Assembly: GCA_031279515.1 (NCBI GenBank)
Contig: JAITII010000048.1
Location: 1 to 64,000, forward strand
Direction of reading: 5' to 3'
DNA: 64,000 nt
Source: Deltaproteobacteria bacterium
GTDB lineage: Bacteria > Desulfobacterota > Desulfarculia > Adiutricales > Adiutricaceae
Each line of letters begins with the position of its first letter. Within the stretch, counting starts at the first letter, position 1. Below, piece after piece: positions 27,915 through 38,213 of the stretch. Position numbers and translations under genes: made by a program. A model generated the notes under the pieces. That model saw only the letters and a list, made by a program, of their open reading frames with translations, was not told the DNA's origin and did no database searches.

Positions 27915-29267
27915 CTATTGGCCATCTTCCATATGCTTTTTTAACCAATTTCCCTTTTTGTAATATACGAAAAAGGCTATGATTGTTAAGCCCCAGGCAA
28001 TGGGGTTTGTGTAGCAGAGTAAATTAATATTATCAGAGACCAGGGTGACCCAGATAACCCTAGCTCCGCAGGTGAAGATCAAGATGATTATCATGGGTAC
28101 CTTGGCTTCTCCAGTACCTCTAATGACTGCCCCGAAGTTCTGGGTTAAAGAGAACATGAAATAAAGGGGCATGACTGAGAAGATAAAGAGGATTCCTACA
28201 TTTTGAGCTATCACGTTGGTGGGGTTAAAGATCGCCACTAAAGTTGGACCCAAGGCTATGACGACTGCAGATAAAAGGAAAGAAAGGTTTATGCTCATGA
28301 AACAGGTCTTTTTCATGATCATGGGCACCCTTTGGGGGTCTTTGGCTCCTATACTGTGTCCAGTCAAGGTGGAGGCAGCCATGGAAAAACCTTCTATGGG
28401 CATGTAGATAAAGCCTTCTATCCTGGCATAGGCGATGATTCCGGCCATTATGTCTGGTCCAAAGAGGTTTATCTGGCTCATATAATAGATGTTGGCAAGG
28501 TACTGGAGGAGGGCTTGGAACCCGGTGGGAAGTCCTACGTTTATGATACGGAGTAAGGTGGGCTTATGGATCTTAAGCTTTTTAGGTTCAAGTTTATGGG
28601 GCCCATCAGCTCTTATGAGCTTGGCAAGGACTACTGAGGCGGCTGTAATTTGAGCACAGATGGTACCAAAGGCAGCCCAGGTGACGCCTCCCCCCATTAC
28701 CCTTATCAAGAAAAAGACTAAAGTGAACTTCACGATAAGGGAACAGATGATGGCATACATGGAGGTCTTGGTGTCACCTACTCCTCTTAAAATACCGCTG
28801 CTCATGGAGTAGAGGAGGAAGGGGAACATGCTGAGGTAATGGACCCTTAGGTAGGCAGTAGCTTCTCCAAAGACCTCTGGCGGGACATTTATTAAGGAAA
28901 GGAGAAATGGGGTAGCCAGGACCCCGGCAATGGTAAGGATAACCCCGGAAATGAGAGATATGGTAATGGTCGTGTGGACCGATTGATGGAGCCTCAAAGG
29001 GTCTTTAGCTCCAAAGGCATGTGAGGTAACAATGCCGGCTCCCACAGAGATGCCCACAAATAGATAAATGAGCATCCAGGAGATCTGCATAGAGATCCCT
29101 GCCGCAGCCAGGGCCACTGAGCTCTTGTAACGGCCTAGGAAAAAGATATCCGTGACGTTGTAGATCTGATGGACAAGATTGGCCATGATCATGGGGAGGG
29201 CAAGATCTAAGATCTGTCCATAGATGCTCTTGGGCTTGGCCTCTACTGGTGCAAGAGAGCTTTTCAT
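27915..29267 (-). CDS. MATE family efflux transporter
   Basis: LALPMIMANLVHQIYNVTDIFFLGRY, YLRVHYLSMFPFLLYSMSSGILRGVGDTKTSMYA, GFSMAASTLTGHSIGAKDP. Confidence 0.93.
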   Translation of the reverse strand: MKSSLAPVEAKPKSIYGQILDLALPMIMANLVHQIYNVTDIFFLGRYKSSVALAAAGISMQISWMLIYLFVGISVGAGIVTSHAFGAKDPLRLHQSVHTTITISLISGVILTIAGVLATPFLLSLINVPPEVFGEATAYLRVHYLSMFPFLLYSMSSGILRGVGDTKTSMYAIICSLIVKFTLVFFLIRVMGGGVTWAAFGTICAQITAASVVLAKLIRADGPHKLEPKKLKIHKPTLLRIINVGLPTGFQALLQYLANIYYMSQINLFGPDIMAGIIAYARIEGFIYMPIEGFSMAASTLTGHSIGAKDPQRVPMIMKKTCFMSINLSFLLSAVVIALGPTLVAIFNPTNVIAQNVGILFIFSVMPLYFMFSLTQNFGAVIRGTGEAKVPMIIILIFTCGARVIWVTLVSDNINLLCYTNPIAWGLTIIAFFVYYKKGNWLKKHMEDGQ

Positions 29268-29870
29268 TGGTGCTTTCTGGAGTAATTAATTTTAAATTGG
29301 GATTAACTAGAAAGGATTGGCACTTTAGAAGCAATTTGGAGTGAGAGTGAGCTTAGGTTTTGGTGGAAGCTTTGATAGGCTAAAGAGAAATGGGCCTTTT
29401 TAGCCTATATTTAGCTTAAAAAACTCTAAAGCCTTTTAAAAAGATAGAAACACCTATTCTAGCCAATTTTTGCCAATATTGCGAAGCTTTTAAAGTTGAC
29501 CTAAGGTGGATGAGGCTAAATTTTTAAGTATACATTACATGGCATATTAACAATATTATTATTAAAAAATATAAGATAAAATAATAATTTAAATAGATAT
29601 GTATTTGCTCAGTTAGTTATATAAAATTTTAGAAATAGTTATTTTTTTTGTGATGATAATTATAATATATTAAAAGAGTGCTTGTTCTCACTAGGCCAGA
29701 AATGGGAAAAGTCTCTTTAAAGAAGTTAGAAATATTAAGAGATGATTGTAGGTGCTATGACCATTGTTCCTTTTGTGAGCTATAAACAAAGACTCTTTTA
29801 GGGTGCTTTAAATCAAAAAAGGGAGGCTAATCCATCGCGAAAGAGAGTAGAAGAAGTTTTTTGCCTTTTT

Positions 29871-29998
29871 ATTAGTAGTATAAGTTTTTTAATACCTTAT
29901 GCATTAGGAGTATAAGTTTTTTAATATCTTGTGCATTAGGAGTATAAGTTATTTAAGTTCTTTTGCCTTAGTAGTATAAGTGTATTATTCCAATATGA
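29871..29998. repeat. Degenerate tandem repeat, 32-bp period, about 4 copies
   Basis: ATTAG(T/G)AGTATAAGTTTTTTAATA(C/T)CTT(A/G)TGC units starting at 29871, 29903, 29935 and (degenerate) 29967. Confidence 0.85.
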
Positions 29999-30216
29999 AA
30001 GCCATAGCATAATACGTATTGTCATAAGCTTTAAATAGGCTTTACAAATATGAGCTTAAAAAGATTATTTGAAAAGGGATGTTTAAAAGAAAGGCAAAGG
30101 TGTTAGATATGTTGGGGCTTATCTAAAATAGTTATATTAAAGGAAATTAAAAAAATTATTTTAGCCATTAGCTACAAGTGTCAGTGTTTGCGAAAACTAG
30201 TAGTTTAGCGCCAGCT

Positions 30217-32298
30217 TTAAAAGTTCAGAGTATAGTTGATGGATGCCGAGGTGCCAGGCTCCCAAATGGTGTAGCCCCTTTGATTGGCTAGATAGTTATG
30301 GTACTGGTTATCAAAGATATTATCTACGGATACGGAAATCTCGTGCTTGGCAGCCCCTTGAATAGTAAAACCGAAACCTAGCGATGTGATGTTTGCCTTT
30401 TCGGAGCGGGCAACCCCAGCCGGCGTGCGAGTCTGGGGGGCTATATATCTATGCTCTATGCGGGTCCAAAAGGCATCCAGGGGATGATATTCCAAAGAAA
30501 AAAGGGCATTGAAGGGTGCCACTTGCGCCAGAGGCTGGTCATTTGCTCTATCTTGGCCGTACAAATAGGTAAGAGAGCCGTTAAGGTCAAAGCCGTAGGG
30601 GAGCGTTATGCCAGCAGCAAGTTCAGTGCCATAGATTCTTGCTGAAGCAATATTGTAGAGCCTGCGGACGGTTGGGCTTTCGGCGCGCTCGGCTATATAA
30701 TTGCCAATGAAGTTGGCAAAGATTGAAAACTTAAGATAAAAAGGGTCCCCATAGTAATCCAACTGGTACTCAAAAAAGATGCTCCGCTCCGGGGCCAGGT
30801 CTGGGTTACCGTAGAGCTCATATTGACCGGCCAGGTTAATATATTTAAATCTTTCCATAATATCAGCGGCTCTGTAGGCGGAGGAAAGGAGAAAATTGGA
30901 GCGAAGGCTCTCTGACATGTCCCAACTGGCGCCTAAGTGGAGCTGCCAGCCCCAGTCCTGTGAAGAGTGGGCAGGAAAGAGGAGTCTTTCTGAAAAATTT
31001 ATGGGGTTTTTGAAATAGAGGTCACTATTGGTTGTCTTTAGTCTATCCAGTCTTCCACCGAAATAGAAGCTTAAGTCAGGGCTGTATTCATAGGTGTCAG
31101 AGGCGAAGATTCCAATGGAGACCTGCTTAGAATCCGGGGTGGGGTGGTCAAGGGAGGTGTAGAAGTTATTGCCCATTTGTACCGTACGCAGGCGCTCACT
31201 ATTTATGCCCCAGGTCCAGAAGTCCGCGCCGGTAAGTAGGGTGTGGGAGTTAAGCTGCCAGGTGAAAACAATTTTCCCTCCCCAGGTGTCATGATCTGCC
31301 TTGGGTAAAAGCTCTATTGGTTGTGGCGTGGCAGGTCCAACATTGGTGATGCGTACCCTGCGGCGATTGGAGGTGTAGTAGAGGTCCGCTTCTAGCTTTT
31401 TGAGATAGTCCCCTCCAACTTGGAGCTCCAAGTCCTGGGAGATCAAGGTAAATTCCCCGCGGGGGTAGCGGATGTCAGCTATGTTAGGCATAGCCGTGTT
31501 GCCACCAGGGATCCCCACGTCGTGGGCTATAGTGCGTATAGCCTCTGTAGTAAGGGTTAGCGAATCCGTCGGTCTAAAGCTAAAAGAAGCTCTGCCGCCT
31601 GTGTCTTGAAACTGGCTATTTGGTACCCTGTGCCGGTCAAAACCGTAGGTAGTGCCGTAATGCCTGTAACCAGTTGAAACCAGGGCCCAAAACTTAGGGG
31701 AAGTGAATTCAAAATACCCATAAGCAAGGCCCCCTTCCGGGTTGGTGGAACCGCCTAGGTTTATTCGCCCATGGGCTTCTAAGTCGGAAGTAAACTGGAG
31801 GGGCTTGCGGGTAATGATATTTATTACCCCACCAGTTGACCCTGAGCCATAAAGGGCACTTAAGGGGCCTTTTAAGACTTCTATCCTTTCCACGTCCGCC
31901 GCATTGATATAGCCCAAGCGGGCATTCATGTCAGTGGCCGTATTGATGCGCTTTCCGTTAATTAAGATGACTATTGAAGGACCTGAAAGTCCCCTGATGG
32001 ATACGTCCTGTGCGTAGGGGCTCTCCCCTGTGCGGGAGATCCCGGGAAGCTTATCTAGGGCGTCCACTATACTTCCGTGTCTGGGGGAGGTATTTATCTC
32101 CCTTTCAGTTGCCACCTCCACACCACCGGGGATGCTTGCAACCGGAGTGGCATAGCCTCTAGCTGAGACTATTATCTCTTCTAAGGTAATTTGGCCATCT
32201 TCCTGGGCAAGAGCCCCTGGGGAGATTAAAAGGAGGCTAGAGCTAAAAATGGCAGCTATTATTGCGGCAAAAAATATATTTTTAAAGGATCTGTGCAT
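30217..32298 (-). CDS. TonB-dependent outer-membrane receptor
   Basis: Signal peptide; plug LDKLPGISRTGESPYAQDVSIRGLSGPSIVILINGKRIN...VERIEVLKGPLSALYGSGSTGGVINIITRKP; C-terminal beta-strand ending in NYTLNF. Confidence 0.95.
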   Translation of the reverse strand: MHRSFKNIFFAAIIAAIFSSSLLLISPGALAQEDGQITLEEIIVSARGYATPVASIPGGVEVATEREINTSPRHGSIVDALDKLPGISRTGESPYAQDVSIRGLSGPSIVILINGKRINTATDMNARLGYINAADVERIEVLKGPLSALYGSGSTGGVINIITRKPLQFTSDLEAHGRINLGGSTNPEGGLAYGYFEFTSPKFWALVSTGYRHYGTTYGFDRHRVPNSQFQDTGGRASFSFRPTDSLTLTTEAIRTIAHDVGIPGGNTAMPNIADIRYPRGEFTLISQDLELQVGGDYLKKLEADLYYTSNRRRVRITNVGPATPQPIELLPKADHDTWGGKIVFTWQLNSHTLLTGADFWTWGINSERLRTVQMGNNFYTSLDHPTPDSKQVSIGIFASDTYEYSPDLSFYFGGRLDRLKTTNSDLYFKNPINFSERLLFPAHSSQDWGWQLHLGASWDMSESLRSNFLLSSAYRAADIMERFKYINLAGQYELYGNPDLAPERSIFFEYQLDYYGDPFYLKFSIFANFIGNYIAERAESPTVRRLYNIASARIYGTELAAGITLPYGFDLNGSLTYLYGQDRANDQPLAQVAPFNALFSLEYHPLDAFWTRIEHRYIAPQTRTPAGVARSEKANITSLGFGFTIQGAAKHEISVSVDNIFDNQYHNYLANQRGYTIWEPGTSASINYTLNF

Positions 32299-32957
32299 AG
32301 GGTTTCCTTAAAACTATAGTCTTTTTAAAGGCTTAGAAGAGAAAATATAAGCCGTTATTCTACTTCCTTGGACAAAGCTATTTTTTACTTTGATAAATTG
32401 TAGCATGTTTTTAAGGAAAAGCAAGAATTATATAGGTTTAAGGGACTAATTCTTTTTTTGTCAATTATTTAACTTTAAATTTTGTCCTTTTATTTATGCT
32501 AGCTTAAGATTTTTTAATGGCTTTGCCCATGGGTATTATCGCACTATACTAGCGGATAGAGGGTCTTGACTAGCGGATAATAAATTACCAAATTTAAGAG
32601 TATCTTACTAAAAGAGATTTTAGAAAAGATCTATTAAATAGGCTTTTAGTTTTTTTCTATTAGTATTCCTTGATAAAAGTGCTTAAAAGATGGCGCACCT
32701 AAAAGTTTATATAATTTTTGCCTTGTTATTTATAAAAATAGTTCCAGGTTCAAGCTTTAATATTTACATAAATAAAAGGCTATAAGGGAGAGGCAAAAGG
32801 GTCTTAGCTAAAAAATGAAAAAAATAGCCTTATAGCGCAAGGTAAGATCCCATTTAGGGTTTTTACCTTTTGCTAGGCAGAAAAGAGCGCAAAAAGACCT
32901 TATAGTTGGCTTAAACAGAAAGTTTTATCTTCAAGGGATACTTTAGAAATAATATCC

Positions 32958-34364
32958 TTACCTTTGGACCTCGTAGATCTCAAAGGAATTGCCGCCTATA
33001 TAAGTTGGGTTCTCTTGGGTCTTGTCTAGTCCACCTTGGCTGGTAAGGCCCACGTATTTGCCGTCAGGGGAGACGTCCAAGCCCACAGGTCTGGGGCATA
33101 CGGGCACTCTAGTTGTCACACTAAAGCTATTAAGGTCTACGTGGACAAGCTCTCCAGCGCCATGGAGAACTGTATAGAGGCTTTTGCCGTCAGGTGAGAG
33201 GGAGATTGTGCGGGGAAGGGGGCCTACGGAAAGATTTTCTCCCTTGGGACCATTTACGACGCTTCCTGGGTTGGCCCTAAGGCTTTCTATGGCTTCATTT
33301 GCGTTTACTCTTCCTATAAATCCGTGGCGGGAATCGCTAGCATAGAGCATCCCTTGGGGGTCTATGACAAGGTGCCTGGGGGAGTCAGAGAAGGCCGAAA
33401 AGCCGCCCTCATAGGCCCCATCGGGCATGGAAAAAACAGCTATGCCTCCCCCTGACATGCGTCCCACCAAGAGATGCTTGCCATCGGGGGTAAATACTGT
33501 TCCCCTTAAGCAGTGGCCACAATTACTATCCCTGTTACCCCCTATTCCTTGTGTGGATAGCTTGGGAGGCACAACTAGGTGCATGGTATAGGTAAAATCA
33601 TCGGGGTTCCCAGAGCTTATGTCCATGATGCCTACTGTGTTATCCCCCCAATGGGTCACGGCCAAAAGGTTTCCGTCCGGGGAAACGGCAACCATTTTGG
33701 GAAGAGGGCCTGTGGGAATGACTCTCACTATCTCGTTTCTTTGGGTGTCTATGACAGCCAAGGCAGAGGGGTCTGATGCATTTCGATCAAAGTCCCTCCT
33801 GTAGTAAGGGACGAAAAAAAAGCGTCCGTCTTTGGAGAAGGCACCTTCTACCGGCTTACCAGAGAAGACATTGTGATTTTGCTTGCGGCTGTAGTACTGG
33901 TAGTCAAATAATGAGCTTTCCCCGTTTTTAAAGAGGTGTGAGTGCCCTGGGGTAAAGGTGTGGTCGATTGAGGCAATTTTTTTCAAGTCCGGAAAGGAGT
34001 ACACCAGGGTAGTGAGGCCCTCTAAGGCGTTTACATAGACCTTGGTCCCGTCTGGATAAAAATTTATAGACTTGGGAGAAATTACAGCATCGTCACGTAC
34101 AGCTCCAGGTTGCAATTTCTGGTTCGTCCTGGGGGAGTAATGCTGTCCTGCGGCAATGAAATGAGGGGAGTTTTGGCCACCAGCGCCAGAAGAATAATCT
34201 CTATTAGAGCTATTAGAGCTATTAGAGCTATTTGAAGAGTTAGGGGAATTTCCTGCAGCTTGTAAATTCTTGGTCAAAAAGACAAGAAAGAAGGCGCACA
34301 GAGCTATGGAGGTAAAATAAGCTACTTTACAGGAGGTAATAGGTAAAAATGAGGCTCTTGGCAT
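32958..34364 (-). CDS. YncE/YVTN-type beta-propeller protein, exported
   Basis: Repeated blades: VIDTQRNEIVRVIPTGPLPKMVAVSPDGNLLAVTHWGDNTVGIMDI, PRTISLSPDGKSLYTV, RPVGLDVSPDGKYVGLTSQ; N-terminal signal-like segment. Confidence 0.8.
   Translation of the reverse strand: MPRASFLPITSCKVAYFTSIALCAFFLVFLTKNLQAAGNSPNSSNSSNSSNSSNRDYSSGAGGQNSPHFIAAGQHYSPRTNQKLQPGAVRDDAVISPKSINFYPDGTKVYVNALEGLTTLVYSFPDLKKIASIDHTFTPGHSHLFKNGESSLFDYQYYSRKQNHNVFSGKPVEGAFSKDGRFFFVPYYRRDFDRNASDPSALAVIDTQRNEIVRVIPTGPLPKMVAVSPDGNLLAVTHWGDNTVGIMDISSGNPDDFTYTMHLVVPPKLSTQGIGGNRDSNCGHCLRGTVFTPDGKHLLVGRMSGGGIAVFSMPDGAYEGGFSAFSDSPRHLVIDPQGMLYASDSRHGFIGRVNANEAIESLRANPGSVVNGPKGENLSVGPLPRTISLSPDGKSLYTVLHGAGELVHVDLNSFSVTTRVPVCPRPVGLDVSPDGKYVGLTSQGGLDKTQENPTYIGGNSFEIYEVQR
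34201..34232. repeat. 9-bp in-frame microsatellite (CTATTAGAG x3.5) encoding NSS repeats
   Basis: Direct reading; lies in the 5' part of the beta-propeller gene (NSSNSSNSSNSSN). Confidence 0.95.
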
Positions 34365-34499
34365 TTCAAATCCTCTGGGGTGGTTTTAAATTTGTAACCT
34401 AAACACTGCTAATATTTAGCATATACAAACGTACCGAATTTTCGTTAGAGCTTTTCTTCGCAAAAAAGTTTCAAATTTTCATGGGCGATGTATTCTTTT

Positions 34500-35622
34500 A
34501 CTCCAGCTTCTCCCAAGCCGAAAGGCTTAAGATGAGCTCTTGTGATTTATTTAGCGGGTTTATACACTTTTTGTCACTTTCAGATATGACCAGCCGAATG
34601 TTTTCTAGCTGCCTTATTAGGTTCTCTTTACTCCAGTCGTTCTTTTAAGTTTGGCCTCAATCTCTGAGATGACAATAAGAGAAATAAAGGCACATAATAG
34701 TTTCCCTTCCGTTTCCAAAGCGAAGGTGCGCGGTAAGCTTCTTCATGTCAATATGGCACTTGTTGTCATAGAAGCCCTTTTCAATCAAGTCTTTTCGGCG
34801 GTATTTAGAGAGCACCTCTATGGCATCCAAACCTGTATTGGAAAACAAACAGAAAATGCCGCAGTTTTTTGTTAGCTCGCCAATCTTACTATAGTTGCGT
34901 TCAAATACTGGAGAGCGTCATCTTTCAGATATATTGAAAAGTAGCTTTTGTATCGTTTAACATCGCGGAGAGTCATCTTCTTATGCCTCGACGAGTATCT
35001 CTTGGAATGATTCGATGGTGCGGATAAGTTCATTTCTTTGCCGTCTTTCTAAATCTTCGGAAAAGTAGACATTCATTACGCTTGCCATGAGCTTTAAAGG
35101 TGCCTGTCTGACCACCCACTTTTTGAAATAGGCCATCCTCTCGTCAAAGGTAATCGAAGCGAATAGTTTAAAAGCTGAAAGTGGCGAAAGAGGCTCCTCT
35201 AGGAAAGTATAGTCCTCACAGTAGTCCATTACGCCAAAATGACGTTGCCTCTGGCAGCCATGTAAATGGCTGCTGTCTGTACAAGACGGGAGCGTTTACT
35301 GCCCAAACATTCATTTAGTATTCCAGTTATCCCAAGCCAGTCCCAGACGCGCTCTGCCAGACAAGCTGTTCCGAAAGAGCGGGTCGTCTTATAATTAGCT
35401 ATGACTGCCAAATCTTGTGGACAATCATCATAGTAGTCCCAATATTTTGGATTAGGTACAAGTTTTCCAGTCTTCCTAGTCAAATTTACCTATGTTGACC
35501 CTTTCGCAAGTAGGCTGTCCTTTTTCATTCCGGTAAGTCTTCAAAACCTTGTAGACGGCAGGGTAATTGCTTGAGTTGCCATTTTCCTGTAGTTCAACTT
35601 GGAGCTTTGGGTTTAGTGTCAA
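34500..35622 (-). pseudogene. Frameshifted IS1634-like transposase remnant
   Basis: Separate reading-frame fragments in order: AGGAGG-TTG start then TLNPKLQVELQENGNSSNYPAVYKVLKTYRNEKGQPTCERVNIGKFD* (35476-35622); TRKTGKLVPNPKYWDYY... (35229-35483); MDYCEDYTFLEEPLSPL... (34981-35229); YRRKDLIEKGFYDNKCHIDMKKLTAH (34657-34848). Confidence 0.82.
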
Positions 35623-36390
35623 GAAGGTACCTCCTGTATATACTATTTTTAGTGTAGATTAACGGAGCTGTTAAGCTTTTTTTCACAAAATTTGATAAAA
35701 AATGGCTTCTGCCCTAGGTCAAGTGTCTAGCATTTTTTTATATGCTAAAAATAGGCCCAGTTTAGCTTGTAAATGTGGGGAAAGCTATAAAAGAGCCAGC
35801 ATTTTCAAGGGGAAAATAATAAAAAAAGAAGATGTTATGGCCATTATAACAGCCTCTCTTTCCTTTTATAGAAAAATTAACAATTCTTGCACTTTTTTCT
35901 TGCTTTAGTTTTTAACCCCAAAATTTCTGTTTAAGAGCTTAAAAATCAGAAAGGCCCCTCTAAGCTCTTAAAATCTTTGATTGCGGCATTTACAAGGGAA
36001 AAATGGAAAGAAGCAGAAACGGGTTTAATGTTTAGGTTTTTGTCCAAATTTAAGCTTAACATTTATTTCTTGCAGCTAGAAAATAAATAAACCGAGGACC
36101 AGCGCCAGCGAGGCAAAATTTTCTAGATATTATGGGTATTTAGCTAAGGTTAGAGATATTTTATTTTTCCCTTAATACCCTTAATGGCTAAGAAAGCTAA
36201 TTGTAGGCTAAGATTCTCCTCACTTTCAGGGGCTAAGGGAATTTACTATAAATTTCATGTGTTTAACTAGAAAATTGTCTTTTTAGGGCCCTTCTAGGGC
36301 GCTTTGGCTAGGTTTCACTCCTAGATAGCTTTTTAGAGGCTGACAGTTAAGTTCCAATCCCTTCTAATTTAAGCTTGTCCATAAAAATAC

Positions 36391-36420
36391 TTGACAATGG
36401 GAAGAAGTATCTTTTATATT
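36391..36420 (+). promoter_or_regulatory. Putative sigma70-type promoter upstream of nuo operon
   Basis: TTGACA - 18 bp - TATATT about 290 bp upstream of nuoA. Confidence 0.4.
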
Positions 36421-36709
36421 CTATATTCTGAAAAACGCTTCTTGATATTTTCTACCGGCATCTTCCTAGCCAGGGCTTGAAAGGCCAAGGTCTTTTTAAA
36501 AGTGTTGATGCTCTAAGGGAAATATTTCAAAATTTTAAGCGTTTTAGCCTTATTAGCCGGCTAAAAGCTAGAGGCTTATGAAGTAATTTGGGCCCAAAAG
36601 GGTCTAACTAGTTAAAATTTATAGATTTTTTCATTTATCGCCTAATATTTTACTCTATCCCCTTAATTTGCCTTCAAATTTCCAAATCTAGTTTTCTAAA
36701 GGCCTTGAT

Positions 36710-37090
36710 ATGGTATTCGACACTCTCCATCTGGCTATCATAGTGTTCTTGGTGGCAGCCGTCATCTTTGCGGCGTCCCCTTTAGTCATAGCCGCCTTAA
36801 TCGCCCCGCGCACCAGGGGAGGCGATTACAGGATGCCCTATGAGTGCGGCGTTACCCCCTTGGGGCGAGCCTGGGACCACTACGGCTTCAATTACCACAT
36901 CTACGCCCTTATCTTTATAGCCTTCGATGTGGACGTTTTGTATCTCTTTCCGGTAGGGGTGGCCTACCGCTCCATGGGCGGCTTGTTTCCCCTGGTGGAA
37001 CTCAGTTACTTTCTTTTCTTTGTCCTTCTGGCCGTCATCTACTTTATTGCCAAAGGGGTATTCTCGTGGCCGAGACGACTCGAACCATAG
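36710..37090 (+). CDS. nuoA: NADH-quinone oxidoreductase subunit A
   Basis: [41 protein letters not shown]. Confidence 0.96.
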   Translation: MVFDTLHLAIIVFLVAAVIFAASPLVIAALIAPRTRGGDYRMPYECGVTPLGRAWDHYGFNYHIYALIFIAFDVDVLYLFPVGVAYRSMGGLFPLVELSYFLFFVLLAVIYFIAKGVFSWPRRLEP

Positions 37091-37614
37091 TCCCGCAGGA
37101 CGGGATAGGGCAGGCCAAAAGCGAACTCCTGCCCCCTATAATTAATCTTAGACCCATCAATTGGTTTTTTGACATAAACAGGGCCATGTCCTTGTGGCCC
37201 GTGACCTTTGGGTTGGCTTGCTGTGCCATTGAAATGATGTCAGCTTCCATGGCTCGCTTCGACATAGCTCGTTTCGGGGCCGAGGTCTTCCGTCCCTCTA
37301 TCCGTCAGGCTGACCTCATGATGGTGACGGGCACTGTAAGCAAGAAGATGGCTCCGGCTGTGGTCCGCCTCTATGAGCAGATGCCAGCACCCAAATTTGT
37401 CCTGGCTTTCGGCAATTGTGCCATTTCTGGAGGGCCTTTTAAATTCGAGGGTCAGTACGGGGTAGTGGAGGGCGTAGACAAGCTTATTCCAGTGGATGTC
37501 TACGTACCGGGCTGCCCCCCCAGACCTGAGGCTATCTTAGAGGGGATCTTTTCCATCCAGGAAAAGATCACAGGTTTCAGGTGGTGGCCCAAAGCCGAGG
37601 AGATCAAGTCATGA
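37066..37614 (+). CDS. nuoB: NADH-quinone oxidoreductase subunit B
   Basis: [37 protein letters not shown] at 37066 (overlapping nuoA) chosen as start; the ORF-track start 36844 lies deep within nuoA. Confidence 0.95.
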   Translation: MAETTRTIVPQDGIGQAKSELLPPIINLRPINWFFDINRAMSLWPVTFGLACCAIEMMSASMARFDIARFGAEVFRPSIRQADLMMVTGTVSKKMAPAVVRLYEQMPAPKFVLAFGNCAISGGPFKFEGQYGVVEGVDKLIPVDVYVPGCPPRPEAILEGIFSIQEKITGFRWWPKAEEIKS

Positions 37615-38213
37615 CCAGCATAGACAACTGGAGCGCCACCTGTAGGGACTTTGGGGCCCTCTATGTGACAAGACCTGATTTTTCCAAGCAAGGTATCCAT
37701 CTTTCTGCCTATCTCCCACCAGAGGCCCTTTTGGACATGGCCCAGAAGTTAAAAGATGAGGGTTTCACCCTCCTCACTATAACCACGGCCGAGTTTACAG
37801 AAGGCTTTGTAGTAAGCTATCTCTTTGACTCCTTTACCGAGTCCTCCCGCCTGGCCTTGAGGGTCCTTCTTAAAGACAAGGAAAAAGCCAAGGTCCCCAG
37901 CCTGTATTCCATCTATCAGGGGGCAGAGTGGCACGAGCGGGAGTCCTATGATTTTTTCGGGCTAATCTTTGAAGATAACCCCAACCTTGTCCCCTTGCTC
38001 TTGCCCCACGACCTGGCGGGGCCTCCCCCCTTACGCAAGGCAGCTGGAGCTTTAAGCTCCCTTAAGGCCATAAACTTCCAGGGGAAATTGGAATACGCTG
38101 ATCCGGATTTTCCTCTGGCACCGGAGCCGCAGGAGCCGGCGGAACTCGCAACAATCAGCGAGGCTGCGACGGAAACCGGCCCGAGCTCCGGCAATAATGA
38201 GGGGGGCGCATAA
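37611..38213 (+). CDS. nuoC: NADH-quinone oxidoreductase subunit C
   Basis: [45 protein letters not shown] overlaps nuoB stop. Confidence 0.94.
   Translation: MTSIDNWSATCRDFGALYVTRPDFSKQGIHLSAYLPPEALLDMAQKLKDEGFTLLTITTAEFTEGFVVSYLFDSFTESSRLALRVLLKDKEKAKVPSLYSIYQGAEWHERESYDFFGLIFEDNPNLVPLLLPHDLAGPPPLRKAAGALSSLKAINFQGKLEYADPDFPLAPEPQEPAELATISEAATETGPSSGNNEGGA

Noticed and set aside
29871-29998. CRISPR array interpretation of the 32-bp repeats
   Set aside because: Units are contiguous with no unique spacers and degrade progressively; no cas genes in window.
36844-37065. Extended N-terminus of the nuoB ORF in the ORF track
   Set aside because: Lies inside nuoA in another frame; sequence is not NuoB-like until after GTG 37066.
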